Origin: Diphasiastrum complanatum
Lineage: Eukaryota > Streptophyta > Lycopodiopsida > Lycopodiales > Lycopodiaceae
DNA: 64,000 bases
Assembly (NCBI GenBank): GCA_029204225.1
Contig: CM055106.1
Coordinates: forward strand, 40,688,368-40,752,367
Direction of reading: 5' to 3'
The notes below the pieces were generated by a model. It was not told the DNA's origin, did not search any database, and saw only the letters and a program-made list of their open reading frames with translations. This document shows, piece after piece, positions 18,449-30,400 of the stretch. Position 1 is the first letter of the stretch. The number at the start of each line of letters is the position of its first letter. A program made the translations under genes and the position numbers.

Positions 18449-21400
18449 GTGAGTCAGGCACTTTGCTCATTATGCATTACCATTGGGTAAAAGAAAAGTA
18501 TTTGTAGTCAGAGTGAAAGGATGTATTGCCAAATTCTCCCTAAGACTTGGACGTTCAATATCTCAGCAATTATGGAGGCCCCAAATGATAGTACAGCATA
18601 ACAACAGTTGGAACATAATGAAAATATCAACTTTATCCAAAAATTGTGGGCCCTTATGTTGGGTTAACCTGCCCCTGAAGTCTACATCATTATGATTCTT
18701 TTAGGTGCTTTAAACTGTCTAGCTAGATTTTTCTGTTCTTAAAAGGAGAAACATGTGCCTTTCATTGTACCAAAGTTTAATGTATATGTCAGTATCCTTG
18801 CCGACATTTTTGCTTGTAATTTCAGAAGTAAGTTGTCCTTTTTTCTTTGAGGCCCTCACATACCCACCATCACATTGGATTTAGAAAATTTCTGCAGTCT
18901 CTATGGTAGCTATAATAAATATGTCACAATATTAACTGCAGGGGCTTTTTGATCTTTTTAAGTTTCACTTTCAATATATAAGAGCAGGGTTCAGTACATC
19001 TGTTAATTTGAAAGCTTTACTACAAATGAAACTGGTGATCGAGCCTGATTTGGTAGACTGCAGTTTCTTTTATTCTTTCATAATAACTAAGCACCTTGGA
19101 CCAACTAGTTATTGAGGAGGCTCTTTTGGTGTTGCAGCATTGTGCTCAAGCGGACTCTTCCCCATGGGGTCCTTTGCCAGGTGCTCTGATTATTATTTTC
19201 TTTGTACACATCTTTGATGCTGGCATATTCTTTATTTTCTTCTTTTCCCTTTTGATAGTATATAAGGATTCAGGAATCATTTGCAGAATTGATGGATTGC
19301 TCAATGAAAGAACAGCATTTGAAAAGGAAAGGTTTCACGTGAGCTTTAAACTTGGTTACAATTGCTTTTGGAGATCATCCATAATACTTCGCTCAAATAG
19401 TTCACTTACTATCACTACGCTCGTGCCTTGTTAATAGAGAGCATAGATCCAGCGGTACCAGGATCCGCGGATCCCGGTACCGCGGATCCAGTGTGGTACC
19501 ACGGATCCATACTGATCCGCGGTACCACAATATTTAATATTTTTTAGTATATAATATTTTTTAATATTTAATATATTACTGTATTTTTTTTTAACCTAAT
19601 CCCCCCCCCTCGCTTCATCTCTCTCCCTGCCCGTCGCCCTACTGTCCGCGCCCTCCCTGCTGTCCGCCCATCGTCCTACTGTCCGCGCCCTCCCGGCTGT
19701 CTTCGCATTGCATTGATCGCGTCCTCCCCTGCTATTGCTATTTTGGCCTTTATTGTAGTTTTTTCAAGCCTTCCGACTCCTATCGCACCCACAGTGATCT
19801 CTGCCTTCTTTCCCCAGTCCTTTCTACAGAGATGGTGCATTCCAACCTTGCCGATCTGTGGGACGAGGTGGACATTGTCAGGCGGGTTCCCGACAAGTCT
19901 AACAAGTCCGGTGCAAGGATAGTGCGCTGTCGATATTGCCTGACAGAGTTCGTTGCCACCCTCACTCGCCTTAAAGGTCACCTACTCGGCGCACGTGCGA
20001 GAGATGGTGGCACACTGAATGCTGCCCCCTGTGCCAGCATGTCCGTTCCCGTCAGGCAGCGACTTTTGGATACCTACGGGCCACGTCTTGTGGCGGGGGA
20101 GAACACCATTTCGGAGGGTGTTCTTCGGTTTTGCACCGCTCCTTATGTGGTTGACCCCGAGTTGCTGCCTGCTTGGCTGGCACGCACGAGGAGAGGGAGT
20201 GCATCCTCGTCCAGTCCCTTTGCCCCTCGTCCCTCTCAGACAGTTCCGCCTCACGCACCCCCATCTGCACCCATTCCGGTGGATCCTGTCCCACCGCGTC
20301 CGCTTGTTGCCACTGTGGTTCCACCACCACCTTCTGTTGCTCGCACTCCCCGAGTTTACGACTTTCTCATGGACTCTCGGCCTCCCGAGCAGGAGCAGGC
20401 CCTGGATGCCAGTGACGAGGCCTTCCAGGATGTTGAGGAGATCCCTTCCTCCCTCCCTTCACATTCGGATGACCACCCTACCCAGCAGTTTTCGTATCTC
20501 ATGCCAGATGTCCACCCTCCACCAGTGTACCCCACTTACGCTGCTGCACCCATCCCGGCCAGTGCATCCCACTCTCCCCATTCCACGTCTACAGCTGATG
20601 CATCCACTAGTGCCCAGGCTGTCGCGTCATCATCCATTTCCGTCACGTTTGGTGCACCGTGCTGGAGGTCCGCTACCCGTCGCCCAGCTGGGAGAGTTCT
20701 TAGGCAGCAGAGCATTCGCGGCGCGCATCAGCCGCACATGGATAGAGAGGCCACACAGGCCGTGGCCAGCCTGATTTATGAGCTGAACCTTCCATTTGCC
20801 ATCACCGACTCCGAGCCCTTCAGAAGGGCCTTCCGCCTTGCACAGTCTGTCAGCCCTAGCTGGAGAGTCCCTAGTTCAGAGGTTGTCCGCACACACATGC
20901 TGAGGGATAGGGTCGAGTCACTGTCTAGAGTGATGGAGCCTCTACGTCGCCACTGGGCCACTTACGGTTGCAGCATCATGTCCGATGGCTGGACTGATGT
21001 CAGGAGGAGGCCGATCCTCAACATACTGGTCTCCAGCTGCATGGGCACACTGTTTTTGAGGGCAGTGGATTGCAGCAGGGGGGGGAGAGTCATATCTGCA
21101 AAGTTCATGTTTGATGTCATCAGGTCTTCCATCCTGTCCATAGGCCCACAGCATGTCGTCACAGTGGTGACGGACAATGCCACGAACTGCATTCAAATGG
21201 GTGTACTGCTAGAGGCCGAGTTCCCTCACATTGTTCATACCCCCTGTGCCGCGCACGACATAGACCTTCTGATGGGGGACATAGGTGCACTTCCCTGGGT
21301 TAGAGCCATCATCCGTGAGGCCCTCTTCCTGGTGACTTTTGTCACGAGGAAGAGGCGTGTTCTTGCCATGTTCCGGGTGTTCAGCCATCTAGACCTCCGT

Positions 21401-24400
21401 AAGCCAGCCCCCACACGCTTTGCATTCGACTTGGTGGTCATCGACCGTCTGATCAGGTGTAGGGCGCAACTTCTACAGATGGTTGCCAGTGATCTTTGGT
21501 GTGCCAGTACATTTCCGCGCACTGAGGATGGGGAGCACTTTTCTTCCACGGTGAGGGGAGACCAGTTTTGGAGGGATGCACAGACATTGTCAGGACTGCT
21601 TCGACCACTTTACATTGTGCTCCGCATGGCTGACAGCGAGGGGTCGACACTTGGACTGGTATATGAGCTCATGGACCGGATTGGACAGTTCCTGCAGCTG
21701 CCCATCTTGCAGCCAGAGAGGTAAGCGGTACAGTGTTGTAATTGTTCTTTATCTTTTCAGTGTTTGCTAGTTTGTTTTTCTGTCGATGTTACGTTTTTTC
21801 GTAATGCCCTAAACCACATGCCTCTCACCTGCTGGATGACAGAGCTGAAGTTCATCTGGGAGACGCGGTGGAACTACTTCCACAGGAGTATCCACAGCGT
21901 TGCACACATGCTGCATCCCCTCTTCCTCTCTCCGACACAGATCGCAGACAGGGAGCTCGAGGCCGATTGGCTTCAGTACATTCACAGGGTGGGTCCACAC
22001 ATAGTTTGGATCCTATCAGGCTCATGGAGGAGCTCGCTGCATTTCGTTTCGGCATGGGCACATTCGGCCACCTGGCTGCTCAGGATCCAGAGAGGAGGCA
22101 GCTACCCATTACCTGGTGGACCATGTTCGGTAGCACATACCCATCTATACAGCGTCTTGCACTGCGTGTCCTTTCTCAGGTATGCATCTCATTTTATCCT
22201 CCATTGTTGTGTTTCGTTGAAGACAATGTGCTGAAGTATTTCAATGCACGCACCACAGGATTGTGCTGCCTCCGTGTGTGAGCGTAATTGGAGCACATGG
22301 GCACTCATTCACACGAGGAGAAGAAACCGGTTGTCAGTGAGTCAGTTGGAGCGGTTGGTGTTCTGTAGCACCAACGCACGTCTCGCCAGGAGACTTCCGA
22401 CCATTACGAGCGCATTGCAGGTGATAAGCTAACCTTTCATAGCATGTTGGTTGACTCCTGGTATGTTGGTTTCATTTCTTGATAGAGTTGTTTCTCTGAC
22501 ATGCCAATTTTAAACCTTGCAGACGAAGATATCCGATTTGGAGCGCCAGGTTGACTTGCCTACGGACAGCACCCATCCCATGCCTGCAGATGACCTGGGC
22601 ACACAGTTGATGGCAGAGAGAGAGAGGGAGCTTGTCGAGATGAGAGAGAGAGAGCTTGGGCTTGAGCACAGAGAGCCTCCATTGTACGAGGCAGATGAGC
22701 CAGTGTCAGAGGATGATCAGGATGAGGATGAGCCTATTCGGGTTGTGTTCGCCAGATCAGAGCGGGATGAGGCATATGATACAGGTGTTGGGCACACGCC
22801 TAGAGCAGGGGTCATAGGTGCATCACGTGGTAGAGCTGGGACACATGCCACAGATTATACCGGGAGACGGGCAGGGCACACAGGGGGGGCCAGTGGCATA
22901 CATTCTTATGTTGATATGATGGAGGAGGCTCTTGATAAGGGGCAGACTGATTTGGGTTTACCTTCCGCAGCTGCTTGGATGCGTGCATCACAGAGCCATA
23001 GGCATTTCTATGACAGCACACCAGAGGAGTCACCAGATGACTTTGATTGTACCGATTGGGAGGCCATGCCGGGTCCGCATGGTGCACAGGATGAGGCACG
23101 GGATGTTCCTGAGGATGGTGCTCATGATGAGTCCCAGAGCCCAGACCATTCGTATTCGGATGCCCAGCTGGACGACTTGATTGCAGACTTGGATTCAGAG
23201 GCCCAGCAGATGCCGAGCGTCAGGGCACCCCCATCCTCTCTAGCCAGCATGCCCTACACAGAGTCTCAGCCAGAGCAGCTACACGAGGTGCCTGCAGTTC
23301 CTCCAGTTCCTCAGAGGGTGTATGTGCGCCGCACAGCACCTCCAGTGCCATCGATACCGTTGAGGCCTGCAGCCCCTTCATCGCCATCCACTTTTGCAGC
23401 AGCAGGTCTCCATGGCAGGCCACCATCTGTGCCCAGATCTTCTCTTGCAGCACCCACATCTACAGACGCTCCTCCAGTGGCAGCACCCACGGCACATCCT
23501 CCTCCATTGGCAGCACCCACGGCACCGGCTCCTCCTTTGGCAGCACCCACAGCACATCCTCCTCCTTTGGCAGCACCCAGGATGTACCAGTACCGTCCAC
23601 CACAACGCCCCTTTCAGTACTTATCGCCGCTGTACTTGCCTCCTACAGGGACGGCCCCTCCACATCTAGTTCCTCCACCAGCAGCAGGCCCACGGGCACA
23701 CACTCCTCGGACCTATCCTCCACTATCAGCTGCACAGGGACACCCATCTTTGGCTACTCTATCCTAGCCGGCCGCAGCTTGGGCTCAGCCTAGTCAGCCA
23801 GGTGATCTGCATGGGGGTGATGAGGCATTGACGGCTCCCCTTGTCCGCAAGAGGCCAGGAAGGCCCAAGGGTGCACCGAACAAGAAAGGCAGGGCACGGA
23901 AACTGCCAGGGAAGAGAGGACGACCTCGCAGGGCTCCAGTTGCTGGTAGAGGTGCTGTATTACAGCCAGCTGCAGCAGGTGTTGTTGGTTTAGCCTGCTT
24001 GGGGGCTGATGCGGAGGCAGATTGGGAGGATGAGGATGACGACTCTTCCTTCTCGGATACACAGCCCATGCCAGTACCAGACAGACATAGATATCAGTTG
24101 CGAGAGTCAGCTCGGGGCCCTGAGTTGTCTCCGGAGCATTCATCTGAGTTTGAGGCAGAGCATTGATTGTAGCTCCGTCATTTTATTTTTAGCAGTTTGA
24201 TATCATGTTCCATGTTTGGCGGCCAGATGGTCGAACGCTGTATTCAGACCAATCTTCATATTATATTTGGTGTTGGACGTATTCTATTCACTGCACAATG
24301 TGTATTTGTCAATTTGTAATTGTGATGTTCTACTTGCAGTTTTACTTCAAATGGTGTGTGCGTGTTTTCAATTAGTTTTCAGTACAGAGTTTGAGAGCAT

Positions 24401-27400
24401 ATGCAGAACACAGAAATACAACCCCCCTTGATGGCATTTCATAATCACATACATCAGATTGCAATACACAAGGCACGCATTGCACAAAAAACACACCGTA
24501 CATTAATTCAACAGATGTATCAAAACTACAATACGTATTCCCGCCGCATACGGCTGGGGCTGTTCTTTACACCACGCCAGACACTAAATACTGCCTCATA
24601 TACTGATGAACATTAAATAACAACAGTCAGCCACATACGGCTAGACCCCATCTATGCTAAACATTTCTACGGATCTTCCACAGACTCCTCGCCCTCGTCA
24701 GGTGCATTGTTCTGTCGCTCTCGCTCTGCCTCCCGGTTAGCCGAGCTGCCTCCTGGTCAGCCCGACGGCGGGCAGCCCTTTCCCTGACCATGATGAGCTG
24801 TCGTCATGTGAAGTTCATTCCGATCTGCTCATCCAAATCCAGCTCGACAGCGGGGGCGGGGGCCACAGCGGGGGCGGGGATCTGCAGCTCTGGGTGTCTC
24901 TGCCGAGTCTCTCGCAGCATCTCTGCAATGTCTGCTTCTTGCTTCCGATGCCTTTCGTTGTGCCTTCGGACATCTTCCTCGAGCTTCCTCCTGGCTTCGC
25001 CCTCCGCCATCTCACGACACCCTGTTGCTCGAAATGACCCTCACAGCCTCTCACAGCCTCTCAATGGCTCTCACTGGCTCTCTCACAGCCCCCCTCTCAC
25101 AGCCTCTCACTCGGTCTGTCACACAGCCTCTCACAATGCCTCTCTCTCACAGCCTCCCACTGGCTCTCCCTCACAGCTTCTCACAATGCCTCTCACCCCC
25201 TCTCACTGTCTCGTGAGTGCCTATTTAACCCCACAGCCTGTTTCCCAATTTGCTTTTGTTGATGATTCCATGTGCTGCTGTACCTGCCCCATGTGCTGAT
25301 CCCCCACATGCTGCACTGCGATTGGGTCCATGGTCTGCTCCACCACAGTGCCCATGTGACGGTGTACCTGTCCGGATGTATTGCTCCCCCACATGCTGCA
25401 CTCCGATTGGGTCCGTGGTCTGCTCCTCCACAGTGCCCATGTGCTACTGTACCTGCCCCATGTATTGCTCCCCCACATGCCGCACTCCGATTGGGTCCGC
25501 TCTCCCACAGTGCCCCCAGTACAGTCCCCCTGTACAGTAACATCTTAGTTTTTACCTAGTTTTAGCCTGTTAAAAGGGTTTTTTTTTTTTTTCAAAATAA
25601 AAAATAAAAAATATCATTTTTGTGGTGCCGCCCTGGTACCGCTGGTCTGAGGGCGGCACCATAACCGCGGTACCACCATTATGGTACCGCGGTACCATAA
25701 TGGCGGTACCACGTGCCACTATGATAGAGAGCCCTGGATGGGGTTGTGGAACTGTAGAACAATCTGAAAGAAGGAAACTTCCAATGAAACCTGTCTGCGA
25801 AGTTTTGGAGAAGGCATTGTCGGTCCTCTTTTCCTAGTCCCACCCAGTTGCAGTGTGATCTGAAGATATAATGTAGTTCAGATAGAGGTCCAGATATTTG
25901 AAGGATATTTTTGTGATATATTCAATGCTCTAATCAATCAATCAAGGCTAGAAAAAATGATGATCAGGATAGGGCCCAGGGGGGCTTATCTGCCAAGTTC
26001 TTGGGGAAGGCTATTGTAGGACCTGTCTGGCTGGTCTCTAGTAGGGTCTGGCCTGAAGTGATAATGTTTAACAGATAAGAGTCCAAATCACATATCTTTT
26101 TTGGTCATCTTTCAAGGCTCTTTTTCTGAGCAGAGAAAATATTTCCTACTTCGGAACAATGGGCTCTCTTTTTGAAACTTTTTCGTTGCTTCATCCCAGA
26201 TTTTGTATCTGTAATCTAACAATACTAGGTTTTGAGATTTCAAGATAGGACTTTGGAGGTTTGGATTATAGGGAATCAGCAGGCTGCTTCTAACATCTTT
26301 CACCTTTCTTTATGTTCTCACTTAGCACAATAAGTTGCACAGACTGCTAGACCTAGATGTGCTGTTGGTTTGTTAGGAATTTTCATGGCCAGTTGCTCAG
26401 CCAAAAGGAGTTTCTTCAACAAGTGTCTACTTTTTCTCTGCAGTTTGCGCCAATTGACACACCAACGGCAGTCAATAGGTTTCTGTCCCATTGGCAACCG
26501 CAAGCAGCTGTTTTCATGGAAAATGAGCTGTGGCCAAATTTGCTTTGTACGTCGGCAGTGAAAGGGGTACACTTGTGACAAGCCCCATCTTTATGTATCT
26601 TGATTGTATCGAAAGTTGACCTAATCTGCAAATACGACTCTACCAAGGCCTTCTTTGCCAAAGATCTCTATTCTACAGTCTTGGTTCAAAAAAAGCATGT
26701 CGAGAATACTCTGGCTGTTTTATATCTTATAAAAGAGTGTTGATTTTCCCTACACTGGCCAATTTTACTATAGGTCAAATTTACACAAATGAACTACTGC
26801 TGCCTTTTGTCTGAAGACAACATTTCATTCAAAATATAAGTTTGTGGTATTTAATGCGCATGCCATGAAATTTAGAAAACTAAAATCAAATTAATTGTAG
26901 CGGTACTGGCTGACATTCTATCTTCTCTTAAGCCAAATAACCATCCATTCCAGAGGACCCATTGACTCTGCTATTTTAAGTCATCCGTTTAGAGTGCAGG
27001 TTCAGGAGGTGACATTCTTAATGACTGTCTGTTCTGCAGATGTGTCACAATTTGATAACTTGAGGTTGTTTTTTCAGATACCTCTAGCTTTGCTAAATGC
27101 ACGGATGTCCTCAAAATCTTTCAAGCGGTGGTCCTTTCATGCAGCCAGGCCACTTGTTGCAACCATGCTTGCAAACTTCTCGCTCATTTGTCCTTTGGTA
27201 CCTTTGCTGTTATTTTCCATCTGCACTTGTTTTGAGTTCTGCATGTATCTGAAATGTTGGTTCTTGCTCATGGAAATTTTCTGAATGTCCTTTACTTCTT
27301 GAATGTCTTGTCCCCCACCTTTTATAATTCACTCGAGGATGTTAAATGGAAGGTAGAGCACTGCAGAAGGTGTTCGCTTGCAGCTCCTTGGAGCCCCTCC

Positions 27401-30400
27401 TACCAATATCCATTTTGCCGGCAATCTGAAGTATGGTGAGAGCACCTCTTTCAGCTGTATAAATGGTCGCAAAAGTACATGCAACTCTATCTCGACAAAA
27501 AACCTACACAATCTCCAATTTAAAGAACTTCAACTGAGATCAATTGTTTTTGACTTTTCTTATTATTGAGCTTACTTTGTGATCATTTGAAGTATATTAT
27601 TAAAGCAGTACATTGAATGCCTTCTTCCATTTTCGCTATGTACTCTTTTAACTATCAAAACAAGTTACATGCTCTCTCATTGTATATTGCATGTTTGCAG
27701 CCTGGGGAGTTTTTAATTTTGATGGAGTTAGAAAGCTAGAGGAGACTTTAATTAAAGAACTATCTGGACGCAAAGTTTGGCTTGCAGCCTCCACCCATGC
27801 TGGAGAAGAAGAAGGTATTTGGTTGCTTTTCCCTTTTGGTTAGTTCCATGATATCTCTTTAGCTGTTTCCTTGGACAATCTTCTGTTAAATCCATCTCAT
27901 TAACTGATAAGGAATCTTTCCCGTTATTTACAGGTTTCAAATATTCAATTTCAGAGGGTCATATGTGAAAAAATGTCCAAGGGCATGTGAAAATAAAATA
28001 TATGCCTGCACAACATGTTATTTTGTCCAAAATATGTAGTGATCTTAGTAACATGTGCACGATGGAGGAGGTGGAGTTAGAGGAGCATTTCTTATTTAGA
28101 TGCACTATCATTGTCTTTTCTGTCATTCTCCAATGACACTATGTTCACTTATTTCATATGTGGACCCTCGGTCCATGGCCTTCATGCTGCGTGAGATGTT
28201 CCTGCTTTGTATAGATATATGTCAGAGAGGTCAGTATGAGTAGTAGGATTCTTAGACCCAGATTACCTCCTTTTTCTCGAGGTGATGTTCTAGAGCAGAC
28301 CTTGAGGCTGAGCCTTTGTCAGAGGATGAGTCAGATATCCCTTTTAGAGATCTTTATCAGGATCGACAACAGTGTACTTTGAGACTAAGTTTCATGACTA
28401 CTAGGAGACCTCGCCAATTCGTCATCTATCCTTGCTTTCTTCAGCGCGGATCCATTGTGATATGTTATCTATTATATAGCTCTGCTTTGCTGTTGTACAA
28501 CTCCAGTTATATTGTACTCCATTGTATAATCTTTCAAAAATTTCATTCATGAGAAAAGAGTTTTGTTTGGTTTTGTTAGATAAGTCTTTTGATCTAGTAG
28601 TAGTTTGTTTCGGGGGATAGTTATATGCTCCCTCTAAACATCATGCTTGAGATGTACTTCCTTGATCTTATATGCCTTTTGGCACTTAACTTTCTTTCTC
28701 TCTTTTGAGATTTAGTTATGATCAAAATCTCAGGTGTTGAATCAATGAAGCATAAAAGACAGCAATAGACTAAAGCCCTACAAGCAATAGACAAGACAAT
28801 AGGTTCTCCCACGAAGAGCCCAAGCAATACCAATCAATAATCTGAAAAATGAGTGTACAAATGCCCCTATATTTATACCCTACCAATGAACCCTAAAATA
28901 GGAATTCAAAAGTAAAGGGAGGCAAAATGTGGAGGGAAAATAGTGCGTACGGCCCCCCACTCCACATATAACCATATAATAAGGGCCCAAGGCCAGTCAA
29001 TGTCATAAAAAAGGACCCAGTGCGGGTCATAAGCATATAAAAAGGCTCTGGGGCCTGTACATGACTAATATAAAATGCGTAACCAGAAATATACATAACC
29101 AACAGTAAATGTAAAGAGGCCTGCGAAATATATGCAGAGTAGCCCAGTAGGCCTGTATCCTGTAGTCCGTAACTCTCCCTGGCTATAAAGAACATTGCCC
29201 CCAATGTAGGCAAAATAAGATAAGAACCAGTGCCAGAGAAAAATATTGCATCAAGATATCCCATTTGAGAAAGGAACATCAAGAGAAGCCGGAGCATTCC
29301 GAGGAGCAATGGTAGCTGCAAGTGATTGAGCCTAATCAGCCAGGATAGGGGTATGATAAAAAACATCCATGGGCTCCCAAGTAGCCTCCTCAATAGGACA
29401 CCATCCCACTGGACCAAAAACTGAACTTGCCGATGGCGACGACTATGCAATAAGCGCACCTGTAAAATAGCAAATGGCAGGAATGGAAAAAGCTCTGGAT
29501 CTGTAGGAAATGAGGAATCTCAAGGAGCATCATCCTCAATAGCAGCACGTAATAAACTGACATGAAAGATATGACAAGCCCGAGTAGCAGCAGGTAACTC
29601 AAAACGATATGTAATTGGATTGAGGCGCTCAAGAATCTGAAAAGGCCCATAATAGCGCGGCGCAAGCTTCTCAGTAGAAGCAAGACCCTGTACAAAACAG
29701 TGGCGAGCAAAGCGTAACCGGAGAAAAACAGTATCTCCCTCTGCAAACTCAACATGGCGCCGATGACGATCAACAATGGTCTTGTACCGCTGCTGAATAT
29801 GCTGTAAATGAGTAGCAGCTCTAGTAATAATCTCCCGAGCACTCGAAAGATAAGATGAAATAGTAACAGGTGCATCATCTGGAGGAGCGGGTATACTGGG
29901 TAGAATTGGTGAGTATCCATGAGCAAGCAGGAAAGGAGAAAGACCTGTGCTGGAACTAACAGAACTGTTATAACTATACTCAGCCAAACATAAATGTTGA
30001 TCCCAATCACGACCAAAAGGAGAAACATAATGTCGTAAATAATCCTCCAATACCCGGTTAATAACCTCAGACTGACCATTCGCAGAAGAATGATAAGCAG
30101 TGCCCATAAGTATCCTAACATCCAAGATACGCATAAGCTCTGTCCAAAAACCTGATGTAAACTTGGTATCCCGATCAGTAAGTATAGATCGTGGGAGACC
30201 ATGTAAGCGGAAAATCTCAGAAATAAATATACGACCACACTGCTCTGCTGTAATAGTACGTCTGACTGGTATGAAATGAGCTTGTTTAGAAAACCTATCA
30301 ACTACCACCAAACAAGAGTCATGACCACGATGAGTACAGGGAAGACCTAAAATGAAGTCCATAGATATATCAGTCCACTGGCGGGAAGGAATAGGCCAAC

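Larger units (their letters stand above)
19442..25723 (+). mobile_element. hAT-3 DNA transposon, complete
   Basis: 6282 bp bounded by the exact 8-bp duplication ATAGAGAG (19434-19441 and 25724-25731). The ends are CATAG...CTATG, and both subterminal regions are packed with GGTACC/GCGGTACC and GGATCC palindromes. It carries a plus-strand transposase gene of at least four exons (19832-24166) and a small minus-strand reading frame (25010-24804). It lies within KDTA intron 2 in the same orientation as the gene. Confidence 0.92.

Noticed and set aside
19257..19434. TAFEKERF in the 19096-19434 frame as the missing KDTA TAFEV segment
   Set aside because: It does not join in frame; the 43-nt exon at 19138-19180 fits both junctions and family length exactly.
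20019..20774. 251-codon frame overlapping hAT-3 exon 1
   Set aside because: Shadow frame of the transposase; composition follows the GC-rich real frame.
25269..25512. Possible CRISPR-like array
   Set aside because: Direct repetition of units of about 95 bp with no spacer/repeat alternation, in a eukaryotic transposon.
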